This document shows positions 32,607 through 45,507 of a stretch of DNA of 64,000 nucleotides, in pieces. The notes beneath the pieces were generated by a model. It made no database searches. It was not told the origin of the DNA and was given only the letters and a program-made list of their open reading frames with translations. The DNA comes from Oscillospiraceae bacterium (lineage in GTDB: Bacteria > Bacillota > Clostridia > Oscillospirales > Acutalibacteraceae). Numbering within the stretch: the stretch's first letter is position 1; every line of letters starts with the position of its first letter. The stretch is from the NCBI GenBank assembly GCA_015066445.1, contig SVOK01000001.1, positions 1 through 64,000 on the forward strand. Direction: 5' to 3'. The position numbers and the translations under genes are program-made.

Positions 32607-33812
32607 ATGTTAATAGTAAAAAAATTCGGTGGTTCCTCTGTTGCTAATGCCGAAAGAGTTTTTAACGTAGCAAACAGAATTATTGAAGACTATAAAAAAG
32701 GTAATGACGTAATAGTTGTTGTTTCCGCTCAGGGTGATACCACAGATGACCTTATTGAAAAGGCTGCTGAAATAAATCCTAATGGTGCTTCCAAGCGTGA
32801 GATGGATATGCTCCTTTCTGCAGGTGAGCAGATTTCTATTGCTTTGCTTGCAATGGCTATCGAAAAATTGGGTTGCCCTGTTAAATCTCTGCTCGGTTGG
32901 CAGGCAGGGTTTGAGACTGATTCTCACCACAGTATTGCCCGCATCAAAAAGGTTAACACCGAAAGACTCAAAAAGGAAATTGACAAGAAAAATATTGTAA
33001 TCGTGGCAGGCTTCCAGGGACTTAATAAGTATGATGATATCACAACCTTGGGTCGTGGTGGCTCGGATACAAGCGCTGTAGCAATTGCCGCTTCTATGAA
33101 GGCTGACCTTTGCCAGATTTATACTGATGTTGACGGCGTTTATACCGCCGACCCCAGAAAAGTTTCCACAGCTATTAAGATGGACGAAATCAGCTATGAC
33201 GAAATGCTTGAGCTTGCCGCAATGGGTGCTCAGGTGCTTAACAACCGCTCGGTTGAAATGGCTAAAAAATACAATGTAGAGCTTGAAGTGCTTTCAAGCC
33301 TTGAAGTAAAACCAGGCACTATTGTAAAGGAGAAGGTAAAAATGGAAAAAACTTTAATCAAAGGCGTTGCAAAGGATAATAATGTTGCAAGAATTTCTAT
33401 CGTAGGCTTGCAGGATACCCCCGGTGTTGCTTTCAAAATTTTCAATAAATTAGCTCAGTACAAGGTTAATGTTGATATTATTTTACAGTCGGTTGGTCGT
33501 GATACTACAAAGGACATCACCTTTACTGTTCCTAAGGATCAGGGCAAACAGGCTTTGGAAGCTATTGAAAGTATTAAGGATATTCTCGAATACAAGGAAC
33601 TCAGCATTGATGAGGATATTTCTAAAATTTCCATTGTAGGCGCAGGTATGGAAAGTAACCCCGGCGTTGCTTCTAAGATGTTTGAAGCTCTTTACGATGC
33701 TGGCATAAATATTCAGATGATTTCCACAAGTGAAATTAAAATTTCAGTTCTTATTGATGCTAAATATGCTGACCGAGCTGTAACCGCTGTACACGACGCA
33801 TTTTTAGCATAA
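32607..33812 (+). CDS. lysC: Aspartate kinase
   Basis: Aspartate kinase commits aspartate to lysine, threonine and methionine. The 401-residue protein has KFGGSSVANAER at the start, the TLGRGGSDTSAVAIAA loop and YTDVDGVYTADPR, then two ACT domains (from about 265) for feedback control. ATG 32607 lies behind AGGAGG at about 10 bases. A purine-rich site and ATG (33342) before the ACT domains could allow an internal start, as in Bacillus LysC, where a shorter beta subunit is made. Confidence 0.94.
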   Translation: MLIVKKFGGSSVANAERVFNVANRIIEDYKKGNDVIVVVSAQGDTTDDLIEKAAEINPNGASKREMDMLLSAGEQISIALLAMAIEKLGCPVKSLLGWQAGFETDSHHSIARIKKVNTERLKKEIDKKNIVIVAGFQGLNKYDDITTLGRGGSDTSAVAIAASMKADLCQIYTDVDGVYTADPRKVSTAIKMDEISYDEMLELAAMGAQVLNNRSVEMAKKYNVELEVLSSLEVKPGTIVKEKVKMEKTLIKGVAKDNNVARISIVGLQDTPGVAFKIFNKLAQYKVNVDIILQSVGRDTTKDITFTVPKDQGKQALEAIESIKDILEYKELSIDEDISKISIVGAGMESNPGVASKMFEALYDAGINIQMISTSEIKISVLIDAKYADRAVTAVHDAFLA

Positions 33813-33849
33813 AAAATTTAAAAAGGTCTATTAAAGGAGAGTGTTAAGC

Positions 33850-34419
33850 ATGGAAAGAGATGCCGTTTCTGCAGGAGTTTCTGAAATAGGCGGTTTGTTC
33901 ACCACCGCCGAAATACGTATTCTTATATGCTATTTGCTTTCCTCTATCAAAGACCCTGTCCCAGGAAGAAAATTAGCTGATATGCTTCATTATGAAGCTA
34001 TTGCAAATTGCTTTGAGGTTAACGACTCTATTGCTTTTTTAGAGAAAAACGGTCAGATAAAGCTTGTGGATGAAAAGGAAGACACATACGTTATAACCGA
34101 AAAAGGTCGAAACGTTGCCGAAACTCTTAAAACCTCCCTTTCGTATGCTGTAAAGGATAAAGCTTTAAGAGCATCGCTTAAAATGGTTTCACGTTACAGA
34201 AACGCTAAAGAAACCGATATTAAAATTTCAAGAGAAGACAACCGCACCTTTATCACCTGCTCTGCGCTTGACGGTGAATTCCCTTTTATGAGCGTTAAGC
34301 TTATGGTCACTGACGAGGACCAAGCAAACTACATTAAAGATCGTTTTATCGATAATCCCTCAAGAATATATTCAGAGATAATCGACCTGTTGACCAAAGA
34401 CGAGCAAACCGAAAAATAA
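33850..34419 (+). CDS. DUF4364 winged-helix protein
   Basis: The 189-residue protein belongs to the DUF4364 family: an N-terminal winged-helix segment (about 15-90: TAEIRILICYLLSSI, then a wing with YVITEKGRNVAETL) and an alpha/beta C-terminal half. It may bind DNA. ATG 33850 is chosen because AAAGGAG lies about 10 bases before it; the GTG at 33841 is too close. It follows lysC by 37 bases and could be in the same transcript. Function is unknown. Confidence 0.75.
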   Translation: MERDAVSAGVSEIGGLFTTAEIRILICYLLSSIKDPVPGRKLADMLHYEAIANCFEVNDSIAFLEKNGQIKLVDEKEDTYVITEKGRNVAETLKTSLSYAVKDKALRASLKMVSRYRNAKETDIKISREDNRTFITCSALDGEFPFMSVKLMVTDEDQANYIKDRFIDNPSRIYSEIIDLLTKDEQTEK

Positions 34420-34430
34420 ATAATAAATGA

Positions 34431-34465
34431 GCCGCCCCGCTAATTAAAGCGAGGCGGCATTTTTA

Positions 34466-34466
<1 letters not shown>
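34431..34466. terminator. Terminator between DUF4364 and lacZ-type gene
   Basis: GCCGCCCCGC pairs with GCGAGGCGGC (one mismatch) around an 8-base loop and is followed by ATTTTTATT. Confidence 0.8.
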
Positions 34467-37315
<2,849 letters not shown>

Positions 37316-37328
37316 TTAATCTAAAAAA

Positions 37329-37357
37329 ATTATACTAAACAGAAACTACTATGTCAA
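37329..37357 (-). promoter_or_regulatory. Promoter of the beta-galactosidase gene
   Basis: Perfect TTGACA (37352-37357) and TATAAT (37329-37334) on the minus strand, 17 bases apart, lie 38 bases before the ATG. Confidence 0.8.
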
Positions 37358-37428
37358 TTTAAAAAAGAAGTTTTTTAATTGACAAAAAACGTCTTTTTAG
37401 AATAATGTATAACTTTTAATATCAAAGC

Positions 37429-38412
37429 TTATAAAGTTGCTGCCATTACCGCTTTTATTGTGTGCATACGGTTTTCAGCCTCGTCAAATACAATAGACTG
37501 TTTGCTTTCAAACACCTCGTCGGTAACTTCCATTTCGTCTATACCGAATTTTTCACTGATTTCTTTACCAACGGTGGTTTTAAGGTCATGGAAAGCAGGT
37601 AAACAGTGCATAAATACAGTGCTTTCCCCTGCATTTTTCATAAGCGCAGAATTAACCTGATAAGGGCTAAGCTCCTTAATTCTTTCTTCCCAAACTTCTT
37701 GGGGCTCACCCATTGAAACCCAAACATCAGTATATATAACATCAGCATTTTTTGTAGCTTCCATGGGGTCCTCTATGAATTTTAAAGTAGCACCTGTCTG
37801 CTTTGCAATTTCCTCACACTCTGCAATTAAAGCACTATCAGGGAAATATTTTTTAGGGGCACAGGCTGTAAAATTAAGTCCCATTTTAGCACAGCCGACC
37901 ATTAATGAATTACCCATATTATAACGGGCATCACCCATATAAACAAAGTTAATTCCCTTTAAATAACCGAATTTTTCTTTTATAGTTAAGAAGTCAGCTA
38001 AAATCTGTGTGGGGTGAAACTCATTTGTAAGACCGTTCCAAACAGGAACACCTGCATATTTTGCCAAATCCTCAACAATTTCCTGACCAAAGCCACGATA
38101 TTCAATACCGTCATACATTCTGCCTAACACCCTTGCAGTATCGGCAATACTTTCTTTCTTGCCTATCTGTGAGCCTGTAGGATCTAAATAAGTAACACCC
38201 ATACCAAGGTCATAAGCCGCAACCTCAAAAGCGCAACGGGTTCTTGTACTTGTTTTTTCAAATATAAGCGCTATATTCTTACCCTCGCAAAGTCTATGAG
38301 GAATGCCCGATTTTTTCTTGTATTTAAGCTCTGCCGCTAAATCAATAAGGCAAGCAATTTCTTCGGGGGTATAATCTAAAAGCTTTAAAAAGCTTCTGCC
38401 TTTAAAATCCAT
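37429..38412 (-). CDS. argF: Ornithine carbamoyltransferase
   Basis: ArgF makes citrulline from ornithine and carbamoyl phosphate. The 327-residue protein has the carbamoyl phosphate loop [12 protein letters not shown], the [11 protein letters not shown] motif and the ornithine-binding HCLPAF cysteine. It is the last gene of the arginine cluster, 2 bases after argD. The SMG-type ornithine loop reads VWVSMGEP, typical of anabolic enzymes. Confidence 0.95.
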   Translation of the reverse strand: MDFKGRSFLKLLDYTPEEIACLIDLAAELKYKKKSGIPHRLCEGKNIALIFEKTSTRTRCAFEVAAYDLGMGVTYLDPTGSQIGKKESIADTARVLGRMYDGIEYRGFGQEIVEDLAKYAGVPVWNGLTNEFHPTQILADFLTIKEKFGYLKGINFVYMGDARYNMGNSLMVGCAKMGLNFTACAPKKYFPDSALIAECEEIAKQTGATLKFIEDPMEATKNADVIYTDVWVSMGEPQEVWEERIKELSPYQVNSALMKNAGESTVFMHCLPAFHDLKTTVGKEISEKFGIDEMEVTDEVFESKQSIVFDEAENRMHTIKAVMAATL

Positions 38413-38414
38413 AA

Positions 38415-39581
38415 TTAATTCTCCTTACAAGCTTCAATTATTACATCTATAGCTTTTTCAAGTAATTCCATAGGTATGTTAAGTGCAGGCAATAGGCGTA
38501 CCTTGTTTTTGGCTTTTATAACAAGCACGCCGTTTTTCTGACACTCGGCAATTACCGAACCGGCATCCTTTTCGGTTTCAATGCCAAGCATAAAACCTTT
38601 ACCGCTAACCGACTTAACGCCCTTAGCATTACTTAATTTTTCTACAATATATTGAGATTTTTCTGCAACTTCGTTTAAAAGCTCATCAGTAATGCGACTT
38701 AAAATATTAACTGCACCGGCACACGCAACAGGATTTCCGCCAAAGGTTGAACCGTGAGAGCCAGGGTTAAGAACATTTTCTACCTTTTCACCTAAAACTG
38801 TAGCACCTAAGGGTAAACCGCCGCCAAGTCCCTTTGCGGTTGAGAATATATCAGGCTTTACACCGTAATTCATATATCCGTAAAGCTTGCCTGTTCTGCC
38901 GTTACCTGTCTGTACCTCGTCAGCTATAGTTAAAATATCATTGGCTTTAGCTATTTCAAAAATTGTTTTCACAAATTCATCAGTAAGGGGTAAAACTCCG
39001 CCCTCACCCTGAACAGTTTCAAACATTATAGCGGCAATCTTATTTGTTTCTACAAGTCTTTTTAATTCCTCACAGTTATTGGCTTCGCAGTAAATAAAAC
39101 CATCAGTAAGGGGCAAAAAGTCTTTATGAAAAACATCTTGACCTGTTGCGGCAAGGGTTGTGATTGTTCTTCCGTGAAAACTGTTTTTAAGGGTGATTAT
39201 TGTGTTATACTCTGCGCCCTTTTTCTCAGCCGCATATTTTCTTGCAACCTTTATTGCACATTCGTTAGCCTCTGCACCCGAATTTGAAAAGAAAACCTTT
39301 TTCATACCCGTTCTGCTACATAGCATTTCAGCTAAATCGGCGCAAGGCTCAGAAAAATAAAGATTAGAGGTATGCTGTAAGGTGTTAAGCTGTTTTGTTA
39401 CAGCATTTACCCACTCGCTGTCCGAAAAACCAAATGTATTAACCGCAATACCTGTTCCTAAATCTATATATTCCTTTCCGTCTTCGTCCCATACAGCAGA
39501 GCCTTTACCCTCTTTTAAAACCAAAGGAAAGCGCGCATAGGTATTAGCAATATATAAATTGTCTTTTTCTTTAATGTTCAT
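38415..39581 (-). CDS. argD: Acetylornithine aminotransferase
   Basis: ArgD is a class III PLP aminotransferase that makes N-acetylornithine from the semialdehyde. The 388-residue protein (ATG 39581) shows [10 protein letters not shown], the [12 protein letters not shown] loop and the PLP lysine in [15 protein letters not shown]. It overlaps argB by 11 bases; the longer upstream frame lies wholly inside argB and has no separate binding site. It is followed directly by argF. Confidence 0.94.
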   Translation of the reverse strand: MNIKEKDNLYIANTYARFPLVLKEGKGSAVWDEDGKEYIDLGTGIAVNTFGFSDSEWVNAVTKQLNTLQHTSNLYFSEPCADLAEMLCSRTGMKKVFFSNSGAEANECAIKVARKYAAEKKGAEYNTIITLKNSFHGRTITTLAATGQDVFHKDFLPLTDGFIYCEANNCEELKRLVETNKIAAIMFETVQGEGGVLPLTDEFVKTIFEIAKANDILTIADEVQTGNGRTGKLYGYMNYGVKPDIFSTAKGLGGGLPLGATVLGEKVENVLNPGSHGSTFGGNPVACAGAVNILSRITDELLNEVAEKSQYIVEKLSNAKGVKSVSGKGFMLGIETEKDAGSVIAECQKNGVLVIKAKNKVRLLPALNIPMELLEKAIDVIIEACKEN

Positions 39582-40449
39582 CCTTTTTCTCCAAAACCAT
39601 TGTACCCGCACCCTCATCGGTAAGGGTTTCTATAAGTAACGAATGAGGCACTCTGCCGTCCATTATAATAACCTTTCTGACACCTCGTGCTATTGCATCA
39701 AGACAACACTCAACCTTGGGTATCATACCGCCTGAAATTGTACCGTCATTGAAAAGCTCAACAGCCTCTTTAGTATCAATACAGGGGATCAGTGAGGACG
39801 GGTCATCCTTATCTTTAAGTATGCCTGCAATATCAGTCATAGAAATAAGACGCTCTGCTTTAAGCGCACCCGCAATATAAGCCGCTGCAGTATCAGCATT
39901 GATATTATAAACATTGCCCTTATTATCACAGCCTACAGTTGATATAACAGGTATATAGTCATGCTCTAAAAGGTCAGTTACAGGCTCAACATTAACCTTT
40001 GTAATTCTGCCGACAAAACCGAGTCTTTCGTCCTTGACCTCTGCTTCAATGAGGTGACCGTCCATACCCGAAATACCCATAGCCTTGCCACCCTTTGTAC
40101 CCAAAAGATTTACAAGACTTTTATTTATTTTACCTGCCAACACCATTTGAACAACATCAGCAGTATCCTTATCGGTTACACGAAGACCGTCCACAAAAAC
40201 AGATTCTTTACCGATTTTTTGGAGCATATCGGTAATCTCAGGTCCACCGCCGTGAACAAGCACGATTTTTACACCGATAAGGTGCAGAAGAACAATATCC
40301 TCCATAACCTGTTGCTTTAATTCTTCGTTTATCATAGCATTGCCGCCGTATTTTACAACAACAATTTTGCCGTAATACTTCTTTATGTAAGGTAGCGCCG
40401 CAGTAAGCACTTCCGCCCTTTGAGCATTTGTAATATCATCTATATACAT
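39571..40449 (-). CDS. argB: Acetylglutamate kinase
   Basis: ArgB phosphorylates N-acetylglutamate. The 292-residue amino acid kinase fold protein shows VVKYGGNAMI, VLVHGGGPEI and the ADTAAAYIAGAL segment. The N-terminal helix before the kinase core (residues 1-25) is the kind found in arginine-inhibited hexameric forms, so feedback inhibition is likely but not shown. It lies 11 bases after argJ and overlaps argD. Confidence 0.95.
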   Translation of the reverse strand: MYIDDITNAQRAEVLTAALPYIKKYYGKIVVVKYGGNAMINEELKQQVMEDIVLLHLIGVKIVLVHGGGPEITDMLQKIGKESVFVDGLRVTDKDTADVVQMVLAGKINKSLVNLLGTKGGKAMGISGMDGHLIEAEVKDERLGFVGRITKVNVEPVTDLLEHDYIPVISTVGCDNKGNVYNINADTAAAYIAGALKAERLISMTDIAGILKDKDDPSSLIPCIDTKEAVELFNDGTISGGMIPKVECCLDAIARGVRKVIIMDGRVPHSLLIETLTDEGAGTMVLEKKDEH

Positions 40450-40460
40450 TTTAAAACCTC

Positions 40461-41675
40461 TTAAGTTCTATAATCTCCATTGATTTTAACATACTCGTAT
40501 GTTAAATCGCAACCCCAAGCGGTAGAATAACATTCGCCGTCATTAAGGTTAATTAAAATTTCAATTTCATCTTCTAAAAGAATTTCTTTAGCTATTTCCT
40601 CGGAAAAATCAATTCCTGCACCGTTTTTGCAAACAGGAATTTCACCCTTTTGAGATTTAAAAGAAACATCAATTTTCTCTACATCAACCTCTGCGCCCGA
40701 ATAACCTATAGCGCAAAGCACTCTGCCCCAGTTAGCATCCGCACCGAACATTGCTGCCTTTGTAAGAGAAGAACAAATAACCGATTTTGCAACTGTTTTT
40801 GCGATACAATCTGTCTTAGCTCCGCACACCTTACATTCAAGCAGCTTTGTTGCGCCCTCACCGTCACCTGCAATACATCTGCAAAGGTGAACTGTTACAG
40901 TATTCAAAGCTTTCATAAAGATATCAAAGGCTTCACCCTCGGCTACGATTTCCTCGTTTTCTGCCATACCGTTAGCAAGAACTGTAACCATATCATTAGT
41001 TGAAGTGTCCCCATCAACCGATACCATATTAAAGGTATTCTGAATATCACTTGAAAGCGCTTTCTTTAGCATTTCGGTGCTTATTGCACAGTCAGTAGTG
41101 ATAAATACAAGCATTGTTGCCATATTAGGGTGAATCATACCCGAGCCTTTTGCAATACCGCCGATTTTACATTCCTTACCGCCGATATTAAAGCTTACTG
41201 CAATTTCCTTAAGACGGGTATCGGTAGTCATTATACCCTCGGCTGCCTCTTCACTTTTATCGTTACCAAGACCTGATACAAGCTCGGGAATACCGTTTTT
41301 TATTGGCTCAATATCTAACGGCTGACCGATAACACCTGTTGATGCAACCACAATATCGTTAGAGTTTATTTTAAGCTCTGCCGCCAATAAATCACTCATC
41401 TGCTCTGCTATTTCTATTCCGTTTGCATTACAGGTATTAGCATTACCGCTGTTGCAGATAACCGCTTGTGCAAAACCGTCCGCAATATGTTTTTTAGTAA
41501 CTGTGAGAGGCGCGCCCTTTACAAGGTTAGTGGTGTATACAGCAGCAGCATTAGCCTTTCTTTCGCTGAAAATAAGAGCCAAATCTCTTTTAGTTTTATT
41601 TTTTCTTATTCCGCAATGAATTCCGTTAGCTGAAAATCCCTTTGCGGCACAAACTCCGCCTGAAATAATATTCAT
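40461..41675 (-). CDS. argJ: Glutamate N-acetyltransferase / amino-acid acetyltransferase ArgJ
   Basis: ArgJ recycles the acetyl group from acetylornithine to glutamate. The 404-residue precursor cleaves itself before the threonine of the MATMLVF motif (GMIHPNMATMLVFITTD, near residue 190) to give two chains; the residue is intact. Together with ArgB, ArgC and ArgD it gives the cyclic route to ornithine, and no argA or argE is present. It overlaps nothing and starts behind TAGGAGAAG, 16 bases after argC. Confidence 0.94.
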   Translation of the reverse strand: MNIISGGVCAAKGFSANGIHCGIRKNKTKRDLALIFSERKANAAAVYTTNLVKGAPLTVTKKHIADGFAQAVICNSGNANTCNANGIEIAEQMSDLLAAELKINSNDIVVASTGVIGQPLDIEPIKNGIPELVSGLGNDKSEEAAEGIMTTDTRLKEIAVSFNIGGKECKIGGIAKGSGMIHPNMATMLVFITTDCAISTEMLKKALSSDIQNTFNMVSVDGDTSTNDMVTVLANGMAENEEIVAEGEAFDIFMKALNTVTVHLCRCIAGDGEGATKLLECKVCGAKTDCIAKTVAKSVICSSLTKAAMFGADANWGRVLCAIGYSGAEVDVEKIDVSFKSQKGEIPVCKNGAGIDFSEEIAKEILLEDEIEILINLNDGECYSTAWGCDLTYEYVKINGDYRT

Positions 41676-41691
41676 ATAGCTTCTCCTAAAT

Positions 41692-42624
41692 TCAAATTTC
41701 CAATCCTGTAGTTTTATCTATTCCTAAAACTATGTTCATACATTCCACTGCTGCTCCCGAAGCGCCCTTGCCCAAATTATCATAGCGCGAAATCAGCAAA
41801 ATTCTGTCACTGTTTCCTGAAACAGAAATTTCCATTCCGTCGTTAAAGCTTAGCTTATTTGCCGAAACAAAGCCGCTTTCATCAAAAGCCTCAACATATT
41901 TTACAACAGGACCTTTATATTTTTCTTTATAAGCATTTTTTATATCCTCAACGGTATAACCCTCATTAAGCTGAGACGCAAAAAGCGGAACTGTTACTTC
42001 CATACCGCTGTAATAAGCATCAACCACAGGGATAAACACAGGTGCATTTTCAATACCTGTAACCGATGTCATTTCGGGTAAATGCTTGTGGGTTTGAGAA
42101 AGTCCGTACTGACGGGGAGCATTTAAAAGCTCTTCGCGCTCGGCATCCTCATACTCGGCAATCATTTTTTTACCGCCACCCGAATAGCCTGTAAGAGAAA
42201 AACAGGAAAGCAATATATCTTTACTGATTATCCCCTTTTCTACAAGCGGATAAACAAGCGAAATAAAACCGCTTGCGTGACAACCCGGTACTGCTATTCT
42301 TTTTGAATTTTTAACCTTTTCCTCGGCAGTCTTTGATAACTCGGGAAAACCGTATGCCCAGTCGCTGTTTGTTCTGTGAGCGGTTGAGGTATCAAGCACT
42401 ACCGTTTTATCGTTATCAATTAATGAAACAGCTTCAATAGCCGCCGCATCAGGCAGACACAAAAAAGCAATATCTGCTTCGTTTAAAGCTTTTTTGCGCG
42501 CCTCTGAGTCCTTGCGGTTTTCTTCGGTCAATTTAATTAATTCTATATCGTCACGGCTTTCAAGTCTTTCAACAATTCTAAGACCTGTAGTACCTGCACT
42601 TCCGTCAATGAATACCTTTTTCAT
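41692..42624 (-). CDS. argC: N-acetyl-gamma-glutamyl-phosphate reductase, type 2
   Basis: ArgC reduces acetylglutamyl phosphate to the semialdehyde. At 310 residues it is the short type 2 form rather than the about 345-residue type 1 of Bacillus. It has the NADP loop DGSAGTTGLRIVERL and the catalytic cysteine in VPGCHASGFISL, with LPEMTSVTGI further on. It overlaps argH by 20 bases. Confidence 0.92.
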   Translation of the reverse strand: MKKVFIDGSAGTTGLRIVERLESRDDIELIKLTEENRKDSEARKKALNEADIAFLCLPDAAAIEAVSLIDNDKTVVLDTSTAHRTNSDWAYGFPELSKTAEEKVKNSKRIAVPGCHASGFISLVYPLVEKGIISKDILLSCFSLTGYSGGGKKMIAEYEDAEREELLNAPRQYGLSQTHKHLPEMTSVTGIENAPVFIPVVDAYYSGMEVTVPLFASQLNEGYTVEDIKNAYKEKYKGPVVKYVEAFDESGFVSANKLSFNDGMEISVSGNSDRILLISRYDNLGKGASGAAVECMNIVLGIDKTTGLEI

Positions 42625-43996
42625 TTAAAAACTCCGTAATATAATCTATTTGTGTTTTAACTGACTCAGGGCCTGTGCTACCTGCTGAAATTCGCTTATT
42701 AACACAGGTTTCAAGTGAAATTTCGTTATATAAATCTTCTGTGAATGAAGAATCAAACTCTTTGTATTTTTCAAGAGGCAAATTCTCAAGCACATAGCCG
42801 TTTTTGATGCAATAGCCCACTATCTCACCAACATGCTTATATGCAGTTCTGAAAGGCATACCCTTTTTAACAAGATAGTCTGCAAGGTCGGTAGCATTAA
42901 TAAAGCCCTCGCCTGCGGCTTTGTACATATTGTCCTTCAGCACGCTCATAGTAGCAACCATTGGAGCAAAAATAGAAAGACACTTTTTAACAGTATCAAC
43001 TGCATCAAATATAGCTTCCTTATCTTCTTGCATATCTTTGTTATATGCAAGCGGTAAGCCCTTAAGAGTAGTAAGAAGTGCCATTAAATCGCCGTAAACT
43101 CTACCTGTTTTTCCCCTTACTAACTCTGCCATATCGGAATTTTTCTTTTGTGGCATAATACTTGAGCCTGTGGTATAGCTGTCATCAAGCTCCACAAACT
43201 TAAACTCCCAGCTTGACCATAAAATTATTTCCTCGGAAAAACGGGAAAGATGCATCATAATTATTGCATAATCCGATAAAAGCTCAAGACAAAAATCTCT
43301 GTCAGAAACACCGTCAATACTGTTAAGACTAATACCGCTAAAGCCCAAATGCTCGGCTTCAAAATAACGGTCAGTATCGTAGGTAGTGCCTGCAAGTGCG
43401 CAAGAGCCTATAGGACTTTGGCTCATCATTCTGTTTACCGCATCGCTTATTCTTTCAAAGTCACGCTTTAGCATAAAGGCATAGGTTAAAATGTGGTGCG
43501 CAAAGGTAATCGGTTGAGCACGCTGTAAATGTGTGTAACCCGGCATTATAGCATCGGTATTCTGGGCAGCTTTATCCTTTATAGCCTCAATAAGGTTTAA
43601 TATAAGCTTACCGATTTCCTCGCACTGGGCTGCTAAATGCAGTCTTATATCAAGCGCCACCTGATCATTACGGCTTCGGGCTGTATGAAGTCTTTTACCT
43701 GCATCGCCTATACGCTTTGTAAGCTCGGACTCAATAAACATATGAATATCCTCAGCGTCCATATTAAAGGCAAGACTGCCGCTTTCAATATCCTCTAAAA
43801 TACCGCTGAGTCCATTTATTATCTGCGCCTTTTCATCGTGAGAGATAATACCCTTATCCCCTAACATTTTAGCGTGAACAATAGAACCGATAATATCCTG
43901 CTTGTACATTCTGTTGTCAAAATGAATGGAAGAATTAAAATCGTCTGCCTCTTTATTCAAGGCTTTACTGAATCTTCCTGCCCACATTTTATCCAT
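42605..43996 (-). CDS. argH: Argininosuccinate lyase
   Basis: ArgH splits argininosuccinate into arginine and fumarate. The 463-residue protein begins MWAGRFSKALN, carries HTARSRNDQVALDIRLHL and the fumarase-superfamily signature GSSIMPQKKNSD with the catalytic serine loop. Length is typical. It lies 75 bases after argG, with a hairpin between them, so expression of the following genes may be set by partial read-through. Confidence 0.95.
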   Translation of the reverse strand: MDKMWAGRFSKALNKEADDFNSSIHFDNRMYKQDIIGSIVHAKMLGDKGIISHDEKAQIINGLSGILEDIESGSLAFNMDAEDIHMFIESELTKRIGDAGKRLHTARSRNDQVALDIRLHLAAQCEEIGKLILNLIEAIKDKAAQNTDAIMPGYTHLQRAQPITFAHHILTYAFMLKRDFERISDAVNRMMSQSPIGSCALAGTTYDTDRYFEAEHLGFSGISLNSIDGVSDRDFCLELLSDYAIIMMHLSRFSEEIILWSSWEFKFVELDDSYTTGSSIMPQKKNSDMAELVRGKTGRVYGDLMALLTTLKGLPLAYNKDMQEDKEAIFDAVDTVKKCLSIFAPMVATMSVLKDNMYKAAGEGFINATDLADYLVKKGMPFRTAYKHVGEIVGYCIKNGYVLENLPLEKYKEFDSSFTEDLYNEISLETCVNKRISAGSTGPESVKTQIDYITEFLNEKGIH

Positions 43997-44035
43997 TAAA
44001 TTTACCTACTTTTAATATATTTAAAAAACACCTGT

Positions 44036-44059
44036 ACCGCCCCTGTAAAAAGAGGCGGT
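44036..44059 (-). terminator. Hairpin between argG and argH
   Basis: On the minus strand ACCGCCTC pairs with GGGGCGGT, followed by ACAGGTGTTTTTTAA. The T-run starts 8 bases after the stem. It may reduce transcription into argH rather than stop it. Confidence 0.5.
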
Positions 44060-44071
44060 AATCAGAAAAAA

Positions 44072-45301
44072 TTATTTCAAACCGTTTTTAGCCTTCATCT
44101 TTGCATAAACCTTGGTAGGTAGACCGTAAAGATTGACAAAGCCCTGTGAATCCTTCTGGTCGTAAACCTCGTCCTCATCAAAGGTTGCGATTTCAGGATC
44201 GTAAAGCGAATAAGGTGAAGTAACACCTGCGTTAATCATATTACCCTTGTAAAGCTTTAAGGTAACATCACCTGTAACATACTTCTGTGTGGTCTTAACG
44301 AAGCTTAAAATAGCTTCTACAAGAGGTGTAAACCACTGTGCATTGTAAACAAGCTCTGCAAGCTTTTGTGCTACAAGTGACTTGTAATGTGCAGTTTCCT
44401 TATCAAGGCAAATGCTCTCAAGCACAGAGTGAGCCTTGTAAAGAATAGCACCGCCGGGAGTTTCGTAAACGCCACGGCACTTCATACCAACAAGACGGTT
44501 TTCTACGATATCAAGAAGACCAACGCCGTTTTCACCGCCTAATTTATTAAGGGTTTCAACAAGCTCCACAGCGCCCATTTCCTTGCCGTCAACAGCAGTA
44601 GGAACACCTTGCTCAAAGTGAACAGTTACATAGGTAGGCTTGTCAGGTGCCATTTCAGGAGATACGCCCATCTCTAAGAAGCCCTCTTTATTGTACTGTG
44701 GCTCGTTCTTGGGGTCTTCAAGGTCAAGACCTTCGTGAGATAAGTGCCAGATGTTCTTATCCTTTGAATAGTTAGTCTCACGGTTAATCTTCAGAGGAAC
44801 ATTGTGTGCCTCGGCATAGTCAATTTCCTCTTCACGGGACTTAATATCCCACTCTCTCCAAGGAGCGATAATAGGCATATCGGGAGCGAAAGCCTTAATA
44901 GCAAGCTCAAAACGAACTTGGTCATTACCCTTACCTGTACAGCCGTGGCAGATAGCATCTGCACCCTCGGCAATAGCGATTTCAGCAATTCTCTTAGCAA
45001 TAGGAGGACGCGCAAAAGCAGTACCTAACATATATTCCTCATAAAGAGCGCCTGCCTGAACGCAGGGGAAAACATAATCGGTTAAAAATTCCTCGGTTAA
45101 ATCTTCAATGTAGCACTTGGAAGCGCCTGTCTTGATAGCTTTTTCTTCAAGTCCCTCAAGCTCGCTTGCCTGACCAACATTACCTGAAACTGCAATAATT
45201 TCGGGATTATTATAGTTTTCTTTAAGCCACGGAATGATTATAGAAGTATCCAAACCGCCCGAATATGCAAGAACTACCTTTTTTATGTCTTTTTTATTCA
45301 T
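44072..45301 (-). CDS. argG: Argininosuccinate synthase
   Basis: ArgG joins citrulline and aspartate with ATP. The 409-residue protein shows the PP-loop [33 protein letters not shown] and the [13 protein letters not shown] region. The ATG at 45301 is preceded by CGGAGGAATAAAA; a longer frame to 45331 lies inside an ArgR palindrome and is rejected. It is the first gene of argGHCJBDF, directly behind the ArgR-controlled promoter. Confidence 0.95.
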   Translation of the reverse strand: MNKKDIKKVVLAYSGGLDTSIIIPWLKENYNNPEIIAVSGNVGQASELEGLEEKAIKTGASKCYIEDLTEEFLTDYVFPCVQAGALYEEYMLGTAFARPPIAKRIAEIAIAEGADAICHGCTGKGNDQVRFELAIKAFAPDMPIIAPWREWDIKSREEEIDYAEAHNVPLKINRETNYSKDKNIWHLSHEGLDLEDPKNEPQYNKEGFLEMGVSPEMAPDKPTYVTVHFEQGVPTAVDGKEMGAVELVETLNKLGGENGVGLLDIVENRLVGMKCRGVYETPGGAILYKAHSVLESICLDKETAHYKSLVAQKLAELVYNAQWFTPLVEAILSFVKTTQKYVTGDVTLKLYKGNMINAGVTSPYSLYDPEIATFDEDEVYDQKDSQGFVNLYGLPTKVYAKMKAKNGLK

Positions 45302-45316
45302 TTTTATTCCTCCGTT

Positions 45317-45383
45317 ATGCATAATATGCATTTGTTTTTAATTTCTATGCATAAATAATACCATATTTTGAATAAATATGCAA
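45317..45383 (-). promoter_or_regulatory. argG promoter with ArgR boxes
   Basis: On the minus strand TTGCAT (45378-45383), a 17-base spacer and TATTAT (45355-45360) form the promoter. The plus-strand TGAATAAATATGCA (45369-45382) fits the ARG box consensus and lies over the -35 box and most of the spacer. A second palindrome, ATGCATAATATGCAT (45317-45331), follows in the leader. Repression by ArgR with arginine is expected. Confidence 0.75.
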
Positions 45384-45456
45384 GTGATATTTTAAAAAAA
45401 ATCATTTTTTACCTGTTGCACATATCTTTGAAACCGTTATACTCAAATTTGTTTAA

Positions 45457-45499
45457 AATACACAAAGGATTTGCAAATCAACTCTTGCAAATCCTTTGT
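45457..45499 (-). terminator. Terminator after trpB
   Basis: A 15-bp perfect stem (45462-45476 with 45485-45499) and an 8-base loop is followed on the minus strand by GTATTTTAAA. Confidence 0.8.
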
Positions 45500-45507
45500 A
45501 ATTCTGT

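Noticed and set aside
43069..45028. Long frames opposite argG, argH and other enzyme genes
   Set aside because: They lie wholly inside well-supported genes on the other strand or in another frame, with no family resemblance.
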